64,000 bases of DNA from Flavobacterium enshiense DK69 (GCF_000498495.1 NZ_AVCS01000011.1:1-64000), one strand, 5' to 3'. Positions 43,614 to 53,085 are shown, counted from the stretch's first letter. A program made the numbers and translations. The notes: generated by a model not told the origin, from the letters alone.

Positions 43614-45803
43614 ATGAAAAGGCTATTTATTTTGTTGTTCCTATCATCGGTCTCTTTTGTAGCAATCGGACAAAAAGTAAAACGTTACGATCTGCATGTA
43701 AAGGATACGCTGGTGAATTACACGGGGAAAACAAAACCGGGAATAGCTATTAATGGTCAGATTCCTGCGCCTATCTTAGAATTTACCGAAGGGGATATTG
43801 CCGAAATCCATGTTCATAATCATATGCATCATGAAACGTCTTTGCATTGGCACGGACTTATTTTGCCCAACGAAATGGATGGGGTCCCTTATTTGACCAC
43901 TGCTCCAGTCAAGCCTCATTCTGAAGCGGTGTATCGTTTTCCGATAGTTCAAAACGGAACGTACTGGTATCATTCGCATACCATGTTGCAGGAGCAGAGT
44001 GGTATGTATGGTGCTTTCATCATCCATAAAAAAGAGCCTTCTCGGGTAAGAGAGAAAGTCGTTTTGTTGAGTGATTGGAGCGATGAAAATCCGCATCAAA
44101 TTGAGCGCTCATTGCATCAGGCAACCGATTGGTATGCCATAAAAAAAAATGCAACGCAAAATTATTTCCAGGCGATTAAAGAAGGCCATTTTTCTACCAA
44201 ATTGGAAAACGAATGGAAACGCATGATGGCCATGGATGTGAGCGACGTTTATTATGAAAAGTTCCTTGTCAATGGTAATCTCTCTGAATCAGTTTCCGAT
44301 CTAAAACCAGGAGAGGAAATACGGCTTCGGGTCATAAACGGAAGTGCTTCAACCTATTTTTGGCTACAGTTTTCGGGCGGAAAAATGAAAGTGGTTGCCA
44401 GTGACGGTGCCGATGTTGTGCCTGTTGCCGTTGACCGATTGATTGTAGGTGTTTCCGAATCGTATGATATTATAGTTACTATCCCTGAAAAAGGGAGTTA
44501 TGAATTTTCAGCCACTTCGGAAGACCGAACAGGATCGGTGTCGCTTTGGTTAGGGGAAGGTTCCCAAAAGGCAATGAAACCGATGGAACGCTTAAAGTAT
44601 TTTGAAGGGATGAAAATGATGAATGAAATGATGACTGTCAGCGGAAAAATGAACGACATGGGTATGAACATGAGTCTGCAGCAAATGGATATGAACGCTG
44701 TAATGTATCCTGAGATTACTGGAAGTTATTCGGAAGAAAAGAATAAAAAAGTTGAAGAAAATCATCATAATCACGCCGAAACTCCTGAGGAAGATAAGGT
44801 GACTCTAAATTACAATATGCTGCAATCGGTTAGCAAATCGAAGCTGCCGGATGTTCCTTTTCGGGAATTCACATTTGAATTAACAGGGAATATGAATCGA
44901 TATGTCTGGACAATGGACAATAAAACGATATCCGAAACCGATAAGATCCTGATAAAGAAAGGTGAAAATGTTCGTATCATTCTGAAAAACAATTCGATGA
45001 TGCGCCATCCGATGCACCTTCACGGTCACTTCTTCCGTATCGTCAATGAGCACGGCGATTATTCTCCATTGAAAAATGTTATGGATATCATGCCGATGGA
45101 AACCAACGTGATTGAGTTTCACGCTTCGGAAAATTACGGTGACTGGTATTTTCACTGTCATATTCTGTATCATATGATGTCGGGCATGGGGAAGATTTTC
45201 AGCTATGAAAATTCGCCTGTAAATCCAGAATTAGGCGACCCAAAAAAAGCGTTGCGTAAAGTCTACGCGGACGACCGTCGTTTTTATCTGGGAGCAGAAA
45301 TCGGTTTAGAAAGCAATAGCAGTGATGGAGAAATTAGGTATTCAAATACCAGATGGATGCTGCAAACGGAATGGCATGTTGGTTTTAAAAAAGAATACGG
45401 TTATGAAAATGAACTTCGTTTTGGAAGGCTTTTAGGTAAAAACCAATTTTGGATGCCTTATGTAGGTTGGGATTTTCGATATCGCCCAGGAGGTGGACAC
45501 GAAACAAATTTATTTAATCAGGCGAGTACCAAAGATCAGCGAAGTGTTTTTTCAATGGGAGTGCAGTACACCATGCCTTGGTTTATTGTAGCCGATGCCC
45601 GAATTGATTCTGACGCAAAAATTAGATTTGGTTTTTCCCGGGATGATATTCCTGTGACGGAAAGATTGCGTTTGCGCGGGATGTGGAACACGGATAAAGA
45701 ATGGACTGTGGGCGCAAAATATATTATGACAAAATATTGGTCCTTGTCAACGCATTACGATAGCGATATGAATTGGGGTGCCGGAATTACGTTTCAGTAT
45801 TAA
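43614..45803 (+). CDS. Multicopper oxidase fused to a CopB-like beta-barrel
   Basis: A 729-residue exported protein (signal peptide SVSFVAIG-Q). The cupredoxin part (about residues 20-535) has the four copper-binding motifs: HWHGL, WYHSHT, HPMHLHGHF and HCHILYHMMSGM. A methionine-rich stretch (MKMMNEMMTVSGKMNDMGMNM) lies near residues 325-350, and a HHNHAE stretch follows. The last 190 residues (YLGAEIGLESNSSDG, RFGRLLGKNQFWMPYVGW, ending GAGITFQY) match the outer-membrane CopB barrel pattern. Thus PcoA- and PcoB-type functions appear joined: copper(I) oxidation near the outer membrane. Confidence 0.9.
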   Translation: MKRLFILLFLSSVSFVAIGQKVKRYDLHVKDTLVNYTGKTKPGIAINGQIPAPILEFTEGDIAEIHVHNHMHHETSLHWHGLILPNEMDGVPYLTTAPVKPHSEAVYRFPIVQNGTYWYHSHTMLQEQSGMYGAFIIHKKEPSRVREKVVLLSDWSDENPHQIERSLHQATDWYAIKKNATQNYFQAIKEGHFSTKLENEWKRMMAMDVSDVYYEKFLVNGNLSESVSDLKPGEEIRLRVINGSASTYFWLQFSGGKMKVVASDGADVVPVAVDRLIVGVSESYDIIVTIPEKGSYEFSATSEDRTGSVSLWLGEGSQKAMKPMERLKYFEGMKMMNEMMTVSGKMNDMGMNMSLQQMDMNAVMYPEITGSYSEEKNKKVEENHHNHAETPEEDKVTLNYNMLQSVSKSKLPDVPFREFTFELTGNMNRYVWTMDNKTISETDKILIKKGENVRIILKNNSMMRHPMHLHGHFFRIVNEHGDYSPLKNVMDIMPMETNVIEFHASENYGDWYFHCHILYHMMSGMGKIFSYENSPVNPELGDPKKALRKVYADDRRFYLGAEIGLESNSSDGEIRYSNTRWMLQTEWHVGFKKEYGYENELRFGRLLGKNQFWMPYVGWDFRYRPGGGHETNLFNQASTKDQRSVFSMGVQYTMPWFIVADARIDSDAKIRFGFSRDDIPVTERLRLRGMWNTDKEWTVGAKYIMTKYWSLSTHYDSDMNWGAGITFQY

Positions 45804-45831
45804 GAAGAACCGAAATAGTTTTAGCAGAAAA

Positions 45832-46956
45832 TTACATTTGGTTTTTATTTAATTTGGGTAGGGTTACCGTAAAGGTAGTGCCGATATTTTTTTCTGAATG
45901 TACTGCAATGTTTCCGTTAAGGCATTCAGCGGCTTCTTTTGCAATGTAAAGTCCTAGCCCGGATCCCATTTTTTCATTGGTGACAAAAAACATGTCAAAA
46001 ATTTTATCCTGATTTTCCCGATTGATCCCTATGCCGTTGTCTTCAATTTCAATAACATAAAATGGATTACGGTCATACGTTTTGATTGCAATCTGTTTGT
46101 TATCTTTATTTTCATCGGAATATTTGATAGCATTTGAGAGAAGATTATTCAGGATGATTCTCACTCTTAAGCTATCTGTGATTATATTATCGGCTGAAAT
46201 GTCTTTTGTAAAGATAATGGAATGCGCTTTATTCATGTACTGATGCTGGCCGATAATCTCGTCAATCAATTTGTCCAGACTGACCAATTCTATACATTGT
46301 TGTTTTCGCTTGTTTCTGGAATAATCAATAATGTCACTTATAAATTGATCTTGCTGCGTAAGACTTTCATGCATTAAATTTAAGTAGTCTTTTATCTTGC
46401 GAATGTCTTCTTCCTCCTGCGCGATTTCAATTAATCCTTTTACAGAGTTGATTGGAGATCGTAAATCATGAGAAGCACTATATACAAAACGATATAATTC
46501 TTTATTGGCGACCGTTAAATCATTATTTTGTTCTTCGGTTTCTTTTTTGGAACGGATAAGATTTTTTAAAGTTGACCTATAATACAAAACGATTGGGCAG
46601 ATTACCAATAGGAGGAAAATGACGTTGCCCCAAATGAAGTAGTTTTTATTGTTTAAGTTGACTTCATTTGGGGCAACGACTTGATTTTTTCCTGTTTCAG
46701 ATGGTGTGGCCATCAAAAGATGTGTATTTGAAACCAATCTTTTTCGAAAGCCCGAACCTAAATGGGATGTGTTTACTATTTGTTTTGGCCTCTTTGTAAA
46801 ATTTGATTCCGATGAAACGATTGCCAGTTCTTTAGAGCTTCTTTTTAATGAACTATGACTGGAATGTATAAAAGAGGAACATGTTAAAAAAAGTGTCACT
46901 AAAACGAATACCCCTAGAGGCTGTCTTGAATTCTCTAAAAAGGTCTGCTTATTCAT
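45832..46956 (-). CDS. Membrane sensor histidine kinase
   Basis: A 374-residue kinase. The N-terminus has a hydrophobic segment (LGVFVLVTLFLTCSSFI), a periplasmic stretch of about 75 residues, a second membrane helix (YFIWGNVIFLLLVICPIVLYY) and a coiled linker. The HisKA motif is YSASHDLRSPINSVKG, and the ATPase domain shows N-box NLLSNAIKY, G1 IEDNGIGI and G2 GSGLGLYIAKE. It has no receiver domain and no response regulator beside it. It converges on the copper operon, but copper sensing is only inferred from position. Confidence 0.85.
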   Translation of the reverse strand: MNKQTFLENSRQPLGVFVLVTLFLTCSSFIHSSHSSLKRSSKELAIVSSESNFTKRPKQIVNTSHLGSGFRKRLVSNTHLLMATPSETGKNQVVAPNEVNLNNKNYFIWGNVIFLLLVICPIVLYYRSTLKNLIRSKKETEEQNNDLTVANKELYRFVYSASHDLRSPINSVKGLIEIAQEEEDIRKIKDYLNLMHESLTQQDQFISDIIDYSRNKRKQQCIELVSLDKLIDEIIGQHQYMNKAHSIIFTKDISADNIITDSLRVRIILNNLLSNAIKYSDENKDNKQIAIKTYDRNPFYVIEIEDNGIGINRENQDKIFDMFFVTNEKMGSGLGLYIAKEAAECLNGNIAVHSEKNIGTTFTVTLPKLNKNQM

Positions 46957-46966
46957 ACGGATTCCT

Positions 46967-46990
46967 ATTTAGTTAACATGTTAAATGCGT
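46967..46990. promoter_or_regulatory. Nested palindrome upstream of the histidine kinase
   Basis: TTAACATGTTAA (46973-46984) is a perfect 12-bp palindrome 17 bases before the kinase start, flanked by outer repeats TTTAGTTAA and TAACTAAA. It could bind a dimeric regulator. Confidence 0.4.
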
Positions 46991-47103
46991 AACTAAAGTA
47001 ATATATTTTTTCGTAAGAATAAAAAACAAAGTAGGAATTTTACTTCTTCATATGAAAAGAGTAGTAAATACAGAGATTGTTATAATTTTTTTATGAATTC
47101 AAA

Positions 47104-47943
47104 TTATACATTAACCAATGTATTGATGTCGAATTTTTTCATTTTCAAAAAGGCTTCTACAACTTTTTGTGATTTATCGGGATTGCTCATCAATTCTTTT
47201 AAAATCTCCGGGATGATCTGCCACCAAACCCCATATTTGTCTTTCAGCCATCCGCACATACTTTCTTCTCCGCCTTCCGTTAGTTTTTCCCAGAAATAAT
47301 CAATTTCTCCCTGATCTTCGCATTCCACAACAAAAGAAATAGTTTCATTGAATCCAAATCCTTTTGCCAAACCACTGTCCATTGTCATGAAAACATTATT
47401 GTTCAGTTTGAATTGTGCATGTTTAATGGTTCCGGTTACATCATGGTCGTCTTCGGCATAACGTAAAATCCCAACTACGTCAGAGTTTTTAAATACCGAT
47501 GTGTAGAAATTGATGGCTTCTTCCGATTTACCATGCACGTTTTCAGTAAACATTAGCGTTGGAGTGAATTTCTGGCCAACATCTGCTAATTTACCAAAAG
47601 ACAATTGCCAGTTAACGCCGAATTTATCCTGAACCCAACCGTATTTTTCGCTCCATTCGTATTTGTCCAATGCCATAAGTATAGAACCTCCATCAATCAG
47701 AATGTTCCATGCTTTCATAAGTTCTTCCTCCGTTTCGCATACCACAAAAAATGAGATGGAAGGATTCATATTAAATTGCGGATTTCCGTTAAGGCACATG
47801 AATTTTTGCCCGGCAGATTCAAACATGACCACGATTGGATTTTCGTCAGTAATCTTTGTGTCTTTGAAAACGTTACAGTAAAAATCGGCAGCTTCTTTGG
47901 CATTTCCTTCAAACCAAAGACAAGGATATATTGGATTTTTCAT
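47104..47943 (-). CDS. Two-domain VOC (PhnB-like) protein
   Basis: A 279-residue protein with two copies of the PhnB/VOC fold. The first begins IYPCLWFEGNAKEAADFYCNVF (split by position), with QDKFGVNWQ near its end; the second begins TPTLMFTENVHGKSEEAINFY and ends LKDKYGVWWQIIP. VOC proteins bind metals and small ligands; this PhnB subgroup has no proven reaction. It is followed upstream by another VOC gene and an SRPBCC gene, all minus strand and closely spaced, so they are one operon. Confidence 0.88.
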   Translation of the reverse strand: MKNPIYPCLWFEGNAKEAADFYCNVFKDTKITDENPIVVMFESAGQKFMCLNGNPQFNMNPSISFFVVCETEEELMKAWNILIDGGSILMALDKYEWSEKYGWVQDKFGVNWQLSFGKLADVGQKFTPTLMFTENVHGKSEEAINFYTSVFKNSDVVGILRYAEDDHDVTGTIKHAQFKLNNNVFMTMDSGLAKGFGFNETISFVVECEDQGEIDYFWEKLTEGGEESMCGWLKDKYGVWWQIIPEILKELMSNPDKSQKVVEAFLKMKKFDINTLVNV

Positions 47944-47954
47944 GCTTTTAGAAT

Positions 47955-48362
47955 TTATTGTTTCGGGAATTTGCTCATATCCATAAAGAAAACTTCCCAG
48001 CAGTGACCGTCAAGATCTTCAAAACTGCGCTGTTGCATAAAACCGTAATCTTTGGCATCAGAATATTCTACTGCTCCGGCTTGTACTGCCTTGTCAGCCA
48101 TTTCATTCATTTTGGTAACGCTTTCAAGGGATAGTGAATTAATGACTGCACAGGTTTTGGAAGTGTCTGCAATTTCCTTTACGATAAAGTTTTTAAACTT
48201 GTCATGGGTCAGCAGCATTACAAAAATTTCTTCGCTGAAAACCATACAGGCTGCAGTCTCGTCTGTAAACTGCGGATTGTTGGTGAATCCGATTTGAGTG
48301 TAAAAGGCCATTGCTTTTGCAAGGTCTTTTACGGGAAGGTTGATAAAAATTTGTGATTTCAT
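47955..48362 (-). CDS. VOC family glyoxalase-like protein
   Basis: A 135-residue single VOC domain. It begins QIFINLPVKDLAKAMAFYTQIGF, the normal VOC start, and ends FMQQRSFEDLDGHCWEVFFMD, where the DxxGHxWE motif supplies a metal ligand glutamate. It is expected to bind a divalent metal and a small molecule. It lies 11 bases upstream of the two-domain VOC gene. Confidence 0.88.
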   Translation of the reverse strand: MKSQIFINLPVKDLAKAMAFYTQIGFTNNPQFTDETAACMVFSEEIFVMLLTHDKFKNFIVKEIADTSKTCAVINSLSLESVTKMNEMADKAVQAGAVEYSDAKDYGFMQQRSFEDLDGHCWEVFFMDMSKFPKQ

Positions 48363-48374
48363 AATTTATCTTGA

Positions 48375-48800
48375 TTAGTTGGATTCCGTATATTTTTTGA
48401 AATTGTCGAGAATTGCCTGCCAGCCGCTTTGCTGCATTTCTAAAGAATTGACTTCTTCCGGTTCAAAGGTTTCGGTGACCGTTGTCAAATTTTCATTGGC
48501 TTCAAATGAAATACGTACTTTCCGTCCGTCACTGATGGCATACTCGATCAGTTCATTGATTTTGATGTTGCTGTAAATACCACGAAAGTCAAAACCAAAA
48601 GTGCCATCTTTGGCTTCCATTCTGTATATAAATTTTCCTTTTGGCCTCAAATCATTAGTCGCCTGAGGAGTGTGCCAATCGTCGGAAGCATTGTTCCATT
48701 GGGTAATGTGTTCAGGTCGTGTCCAGAATTTCCACACTTTATCGACAGGAGCGTTTACGCTTGTTGTGACTGTAATTGTTATTCTTTCGTTTGTTGCCAT
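48375..48800 (-). CDS. SRPBCC (AHSA1-like) domain protein
   Basis: A 141-residue protein of the START-like superfamily: TVTTSVNAPVDKVWKFWTRPEHITQW at the N-terminus, then GKFIYRMEAKDGTFGFDFRG and a C-terminal helix SGWQAILDNFKKYTES. Such domains enclose a hydrophobic ligand cavity. It is the first gene of the minus-strand operon with two VOC genes. Function unknown. Confidence 0.88.
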   Translation of the reverse strand: MATNERITITVTTSVNAPVDKVWKFWTRPEHITQWNNASDDWHTPQATNDLRPKGKFIYRMEAKDGTFGFDFRGIYSNIKINELIEYAISDGRKVRISFEANENLTTVTETFEPEEVNSLEMQQSGWQAILDNFKKYTESN

Positions 48801-48904
48801 TGCTTCTTATTTTCGTCAGATGAAGGTTGAAATGAATAGTCATAAAATTACGACACTTTAACCAAGCGATAAAACATAAAATGTATTTTTGCAAAAAAAA
48901 ATCA

Positions 48905-49477
48905 ATGCATCAACACTTTTTGCTTCATAAGCCCCATGGCTATTTAAGTCAGTTTATTTATGAGAAGAAGCGCGCTAAGAAAAAGCTGGGAGAGTTGTTT
49001 GATTTTCCTGAAGGAACAATGGCCATCGGTCGCTTGGATGAAGATTCCGAAGGCTTGCTGTTGCTAACTACAGACGGAATGATGAGTGAACTCGTAAGGA
49101 GTAAAACCGTCGAAAAAGAATATTTTGCACAAGTAGATGGCATAGTAACTGAAGAAGCAATAATGCGATTAAAAAGCGGTGTCGAAATCGGTTTTAAAGG
49201 CATCCGCTATGTGACCAAAGAATGTGAAGCGAGAATCATTACCGATTTACCGGATTGTATAGGCGAGGGCAGACGAATCCGTGATGAGCGGCACGGACCA
49301 ACCAGTTGGCTTTCAATCACATTGACCGAAGGTAAATTTCGTCAGGTACGTAAGATGACGGCGGCAGTTGGATTACCAACGCTGCGGTTGATTCGCGTGC
49401 GTGTGGGAACAATTGATTTACATGGATTAAAAGCAGGGGAAGTTTTAGAAGTTTCCGACTTTCAACTATCCAAATAA
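48905..49477 (+). CDS. rluE: rRNA pseudouridine synthase, RluE type
   Basis: The ATG at 48905 (MHQHFLLHKPHGYLSQF) gives 190 residues and fits the family start. The catalytic aspartate lies in GRLDEDSEGLLLLTTDG. The C-terminal KFRQVRKMTAAVGLPTLRLIRVRVG is the RsuA/RluE signature. No S4 domain precedes it, which favours RluE, the enzyme that isomerises U2457 of 23S rRNA. It is 12 bases upstream of trmL. Confidence 0.88.
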   Translation: MHQHFLLHKPHGYLSQFIYEKKRAKKKLGELFDFPEGTMAIGRLDEDSEGLLLLTTDGMMSELVRSKTVEKEYFAQVDGIVTEEAIMRLKSGVEIGFKGIRYVTKECEARIITDLPDCIGEGRRIRDERHGPTSWLSITLTEGKFRQVRKMTAAVGLPTLRLIRVRVGTIDLHGLKAGEVLEVSDFQLSK

Positions 49478-49489
49478 CCAAAAGAAAAT

Positions 49490-49945
49490 ATGTTAAATGT
49501 AGTTTTAGTGGAACCGGAAATCCCTAACAATACCGGGAATATTGGCCGTTTATGTGTGGGGACCGGATGCAGGCTGCATCTGATTCATCCCTTTGGATTT
49601 GAGATCACAGACAAAAACCTAAAGCGTTCCGGTTTGGATTACTGGGTACATCTGGATTGGTGTCAGTATCAGAATGTAGCCGAATGGAAAGCTCAGATTC
49701 CTGACTTGTCACGCGTTTTTCTGATGAGTTCCCATGCCGAAAAATCGTATCTTGAAACTGAATTTCAGGATGGCGACTGGCTGGTTTTCGGGAAAGAAAG
49801 TGTAGGGTTAAGCCAAGAGGTGCTAAGTCAATTTGAAAACCATCTTACAATCCCGATGTCGGATAAAATCAGAAGCTATAATATCGCCAATTCCGTTGCT
49901 TTTGTAGTAGGGGAAGCTAAAAGGCAGATTAGCCTGAAAAGATAA
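49490..49945 (+). CDS. trmL: tRNA (cytidine/uridine-2'-O)-methyltransferase TrmL
   Basis: A 151-residue SPOUT methyltransferase that methylates the wobble ribose at position 34 of leucine tRNAs. It shows VEPEIPNNTGNIGRLC at the N-terminus and the trefoil-knot motifs LVFGKESVGL and IPMSDKIRSYNIANSVAFV at the C-terminus. Its short length is normal for TrmL. It starts 12 bases after the pseudouridine synthase gene and ends 4 before the acyltransferase gene. Confidence 0.94.
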   Translation: MLNVVLVEPEIPNNTGNIGRLCVGTGCRLHLIHPFGFEITDKNLKRSGLDYWVHLDWCQYQNVAEWKAQIPDLSRVFLMSSHAEKSYLETEFQDGDWLVFGKESVGLSQEVLSQFENHLTIPMSDKIRSYNIANSVAFVVGEAKRQISLKR

Positions 49946-49949
49946 TAGT

Positions 49950-50918
49950 ATGGAAAGACGAAATTCTTTAATCGATATTCTGAAGTTAGGATTGTCTTTT
50001 CTGATTGTGGCATTGCATGTTTTTCCGGTTTCGGGACTAAAGGGGATCCCCGGATTGATTTCTTATGAAATAGCAAATGGGATTACCCGGATTGGGGTGC
50101 CGACGTTCTTTATTATTTCAGGCTATTTTCTTCGGAACAAAATAAATGATAAAGCCTATCTGATTAAATATGCAAAACGGATACTGATTCTCTTTTTGGT
50201 CTGGCAGCTTATTTATCTCCTCAGTCTGATTCAACCTTACAAATTGGGACAGCTTTCAACCTTTGACCTTATTTTATACCTTATTCACGGTTATTGGCAT
50301 TTATGGTATCTTCAGGCAACATTCTGCGCCGTTTTCATGCTGTATTTCCTGAGAATGCAATCGGAATCCAAAAAAATTATAATAGCCCTGTTGTTATTTT
50401 TTGGCGGATATGTTTATCAATTGGCTTATAAAACCAATCTGCTGAATGATGTTCCGGCTTTGAAATTTTTATATGAAGTGATAGGTACATCGCGCAATTT
50501 TATTTTTATGGGGTATCCTTTTTTAGTCTTGGGTACGTTATATGAGTATTGGCGCAAAGCTGCCACTAAAATAAGCTTTCTGTTTGTGCCTTTTTTGCTG
50601 CTTTTGTTTTCGGAAGTGTATCTGTATTATACGCTTAAAATTGGGGCTTTGGATTTTAATATAGCGATATTGCCTTTAAGTTTATTACTATTCTCAATAG
50701 TGGTCGAAAAGCAGAGTTCTCTAAATTGGAATATTAACTCAACCATTTCTCTGGGAATTTATTTGTGTCATCCCTATGCAATCCGATTAGTTTACAAATT
50801 ATTGCCCCAAAGAACTTTCGAATACATAGTGTTGAAATACTTCATGATTTGTCTTCTGGCAATTATTTTTTGGTATGTCGTGGAAAAAATTAACCGAAGG
50901 TTTTCTTACTTCTTTTAG
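49950..50918 (+). CDS. Membrane acyltransferase family 3
   Basis: A 322-residue protein with about ten membrane helices. The N-terminal NSLIDILKLGLSFLIVALHV carries the histidine after helix one that is catalytic in this family, and RIGVPTFFIISGYFLR is the second signature. Members O-acylate surface sugars or other envelope compounds. It shares an operon with rluE and trmL by spacing (4 bases), without obvious functional tie. Confidence 0.88.
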   Translation: MERRNSLIDILKLGLSFLIVALHVFPVSGLKGIPGLISYEIANGITRIGVPTFFIISGYFLRNKINDKAYLIKYAKRILILFLVWQLIYLLSLIQPYKLGQLSTFDLILYLIHGYWHLWYLQATFCAVFMLYFLRMQSESKKIIIALLLFFGGYVYQLAYKTNLLNDVPALKFLYEVIGTSRNFIFMGYPFLVLGTLYEYWRKAATKISFLFVPFLLLLFSEVYLYYTLKIGALDFNIAILPLSLLLFSIVVEKQSSLNWNINSTISLGIYLCHPYAIRLVYKLLPQRTFEYIVLKYFMICLLAIIFWYVVEKINRRFSYFF

Positions 50919-50962
50919 TTTATTTTTTAAATTTGATTCTAATCAAAAAACTTTAAAAAAAT

Positions 50963-51388
50963 ATGGCAGCAGTTAATCCGTACATTACCTTTAACGGTAC
51001 ATGCGAAGAAGCATTTAATTTTTACAAATCAATTTTCGGAGGCGATTTTCCTTATTCGGGGAAATATAAAGATATGCCTTCTGAGTACCCGATAGCAGAA
51101 TCAGAAAAAGATAAAATCATGCACATTTCATTGCCTATCGGGAATACCGTTTTGATGGGGAGTGATGCAGCTGCTGGTTTTGGTGATAATTTTAAAGAAG
51201 GTAACAATATTACCATTTCTATTAACACCGACAGTGAAGATGAAGCTACAAGAATTTTTAACGGACTTTCTGCCGGCGGAAAAGTGGGCATGCCATTAAA
51301 CAAAACATTTTGGGGTGCTTATTTCGGAATGTTCACCGATAAATTCGGAATTAACTGGATGGTTAACTACGATTACGAGCAAAAATAA
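50963..51388 (+). CDS. VOC/PhnB family protein
   Basis: A 141-residue single-domain PhnB-like protein beginning AAVNPYITFNGTCEEAFNFYKSIFG (interrupted) and ending FGMFTDKFGINWMVNYDY. It resembles the halves of the protein at 47104-47943, but lies on the other strand 3 kb away and is expressed alone with its own terminator. Ligand and reaction unknown. Confidence 0.88.
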   Translation: MAAVNPYITFNGTCEEAFNFYKSIFGGDFPYSGKYKDMPSEYPIAESEKDKIMHISLPIGNTVLMGSDAAAGFGDNFKEGNNITISINTDSEDEATRIFNGLSAGGKVGMPLNKTFWGAYFGMFTDKFGINWMVNYDYEQK

Positions 51389-51410
51389 TCTTCGGAATCA
51401 TAAAAAATAG

Positions 51411-51437
51411 AAAGGCCCTTTATTGGGCCTTTTTTAT
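51411..51437 (+). terminator. Intrinsic terminator after the VOC gene
   Basis: AAAGGCCC (51411-51418) and GGGCCTTT (51425-51432), with a 6-base loop and a T run. Confidence 0.9.
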
Positions 51438-51473
51438 TTGAAAATTTCGTCAAAGAAAACGCATTATCTTGTT

Positions 51474-51968
51474 TTAGTGACTATCACTTTTTTCAGTATT
51501 TTCCTTATTTTTGTTTGGCGGTTTAAAATCTTTTCTAATTTCTAAGTGTCTGATTTCACCACCAGTTGTTCCTGTTTGTTTTGCAAAGAATAGCACAATA
51601 ATTGAAAAAACCATCGTAGCTATTGAAAGAATGTTTGAAAAGCTTTTTTGTTTGTAATTAGCCCAAATACCAAGTAATGAAAAAACTCCTAAGGCATAAG
51701 AAAGCATAGCGAAAGTTTTTGCTGCTTGTATATGAGTTTTGATAAATTTTTTTTCTACGCCCTGCAAGTGTTCTACGACTTCTTTTGCACCTCCGCCTGT
51801 TTTAAATGTAGGAAAGGTAGTAATAGCTCCTAAGATAAAAATGAAATAGGCTGTTTGTTTTACAGCTTCAGAGCGAAAAATAAAACCACCTAACATTACC
51901 AAGAGCCCTATTATAGGAATAATAATTGGCAGATGATTCAGTACCAAGTGTAAATGTGCATCATTCAT
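51474..51968 (-). CDS. DUF2231-like membrane protein
   Basis: A 164-residue protein with four predicted membrane helices. The N-terminal HLHLVLNHLPIIIPIIG resembles the HxLxVHFP start of DUF2231 proteins, whose histidines may bind haem or metal. The C-terminal tail is hydrophilic and Lys/Glu-rich (NKNKENTEKSDSH). Function is unknown. The 291-base stretch upstream of it (51969-52259) contains no gene that I can support. Confidence 0.75.
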   Translation of the reverse strand: MNDAHLHLVLNHLPIIIPIIGLLVMLGGFIFRSEAVKQTAYFIFILGAITTFPTFKTGGGAKEVVEHLQGVEKKFIKTHIQAAKTFAMLSYALGVFSLLGIWANYKQKSFSNILSIATMVFSIIVLFFAKQTGTTGGEIRHLEIRKDFKPPNKNKENTEKSDSH

Positions 51969-52259
51969 AGTATAGTAATTTAAAATTTAAAAAATTTAAC
52001 TTAGCATAGGTATACTTAGTAAGGAACCATATTATATGTTTAACGCTCTAATTCAGATACTCATAGGTGTGATAATTTGAGTGTTTTCTACCAGAGTGGA
52101 GTTGTATGCAGTTCGTTTTCTTTGCAGGTACAATCAGTGCGATAATGAGAAGTCGTTTTCAATTGGTGTTTTTGTTTTTCTGTTTTTTAGGAAATAAAAT
52201 GCGAACATATAGAACCAGTATTGTCGGTTATGTTTTCAAAGACCCTATTTTTTTACTTA

Positions 52260-53033
52260 TTATTGAAACAATTCACCAAAAAAATCCAGCATGGCTTTCC
52301 AGGAGCGTTTGTCGGCTTTTTCATTGTAAGCAACACCTTTACTCTTGTCGTTTCCTGCATCTTTCTGGGTAAATGCGTGAACTGCATCGGCATAATACAC
52401 CATTTGCCAATCCGCTTTCGAGGTACGCATTTCGTCCTGAAACGCTTTAATTTCGGTTTCCGAAACATAAAAATCATCGGCACCGTGCAACACAAGGACT
52501 TTCGGTTTGATGGGTTCAATTGACCTTGCGGCGTCACGGCCTAAACCACCATGAAAGGAAACCACTCCTTTTACATTCATATTGGCTCTTGCCGCCTCCA
52601 AAGCCCCTGAACCTCCGAAGCAATAACCAATTACCGCAATGTCATTTGGATTTGCGCCTGATTTGATTAATTGTTCCAAAGCCAAATGAATACGTTTCTG
52701 GTACTCTTTGTAATTGGTTTTGAAATGACCGGCTTTTTTTCCGGCTTCCTGTGCATTGGCAGGTTTGTTGCCTACACCATAAATATCAGCTACAAAAGTA
52801 TAATACCCTAATTTTGATAATGCTTCGGCGCTTTCTTTCGAATGAGCGTCGATTCCCATCCAGGCTGGTAAAATTAAAACGCCTGCTTTTTTTGGGTTGC
52901 TTTTTTTCGGACTACCGGAAAAACCTTCTAATTTTTGATTGCCATCAGCATAAGAAACAGCTTTCAGTTGTCCCTGGACCAGTACTGTCGAAGAAATTGT
53001 CAGTACCAAAACAAGTAGAGTTTTTGTTTTCAT
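52260..53033 (-). CDS. Exported dienelactone hydrolase family protein
   Basis: A 257-residue alpha/beta hydrolase with a signal peptide (ISSTVLVQG-Q). The nucleophile elbow is GYCFGGSG with the cysteine typical of the dienelactone hydrolase family near residue 140; the aspartate is in HGADDFYVSE and the histidine in AVHAFTQKDAG. It probably hydrolyses esters or lactones in the periplasm, but the substrate is unknown. It stands alone. Confidence 0.9.
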   Translation of the reverse strand: MKTKTLLVLVLTISSTVLVQGQLKAVSYADGNQKLEGFSGSPKKSNPKKAGVLILPAWMGIDAHSKESAEALSKLGYYTFVADIYGVGNKPANAQEAGKKAGHFKTNYKEYQKRIHLALEQLIKSGANPNDIAVIGYCFGGSGALEAARANMNVKGVVSFHGGLGRDAARSIEPIKPKVLVLHGADDFYVSETEIKAFQDEMRTSKADWQMVYYADAVHAFTQKDAGNDKSKGVAYNEKADKRSWKAMLDFFGELFQ

Positions 53034-53085
53034 ACATCATGAATTTTGATGTATAAAGTTACAAAAACCTTAAGGTATTTTTAGT

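Noticed and set aside
46957..47103. Possible small RNA between the kinase and VOC genes
   Set aside because: Only the palindrome is notable; no terminator or extended stem is seen.
52106..52372. 88-codon plus-strand frame before the dienelactone hydrolase
   Set aside because: Half of it is antisense to the hydrolase and the rest is hydrophobic AT-rich sequence with no family pattern.
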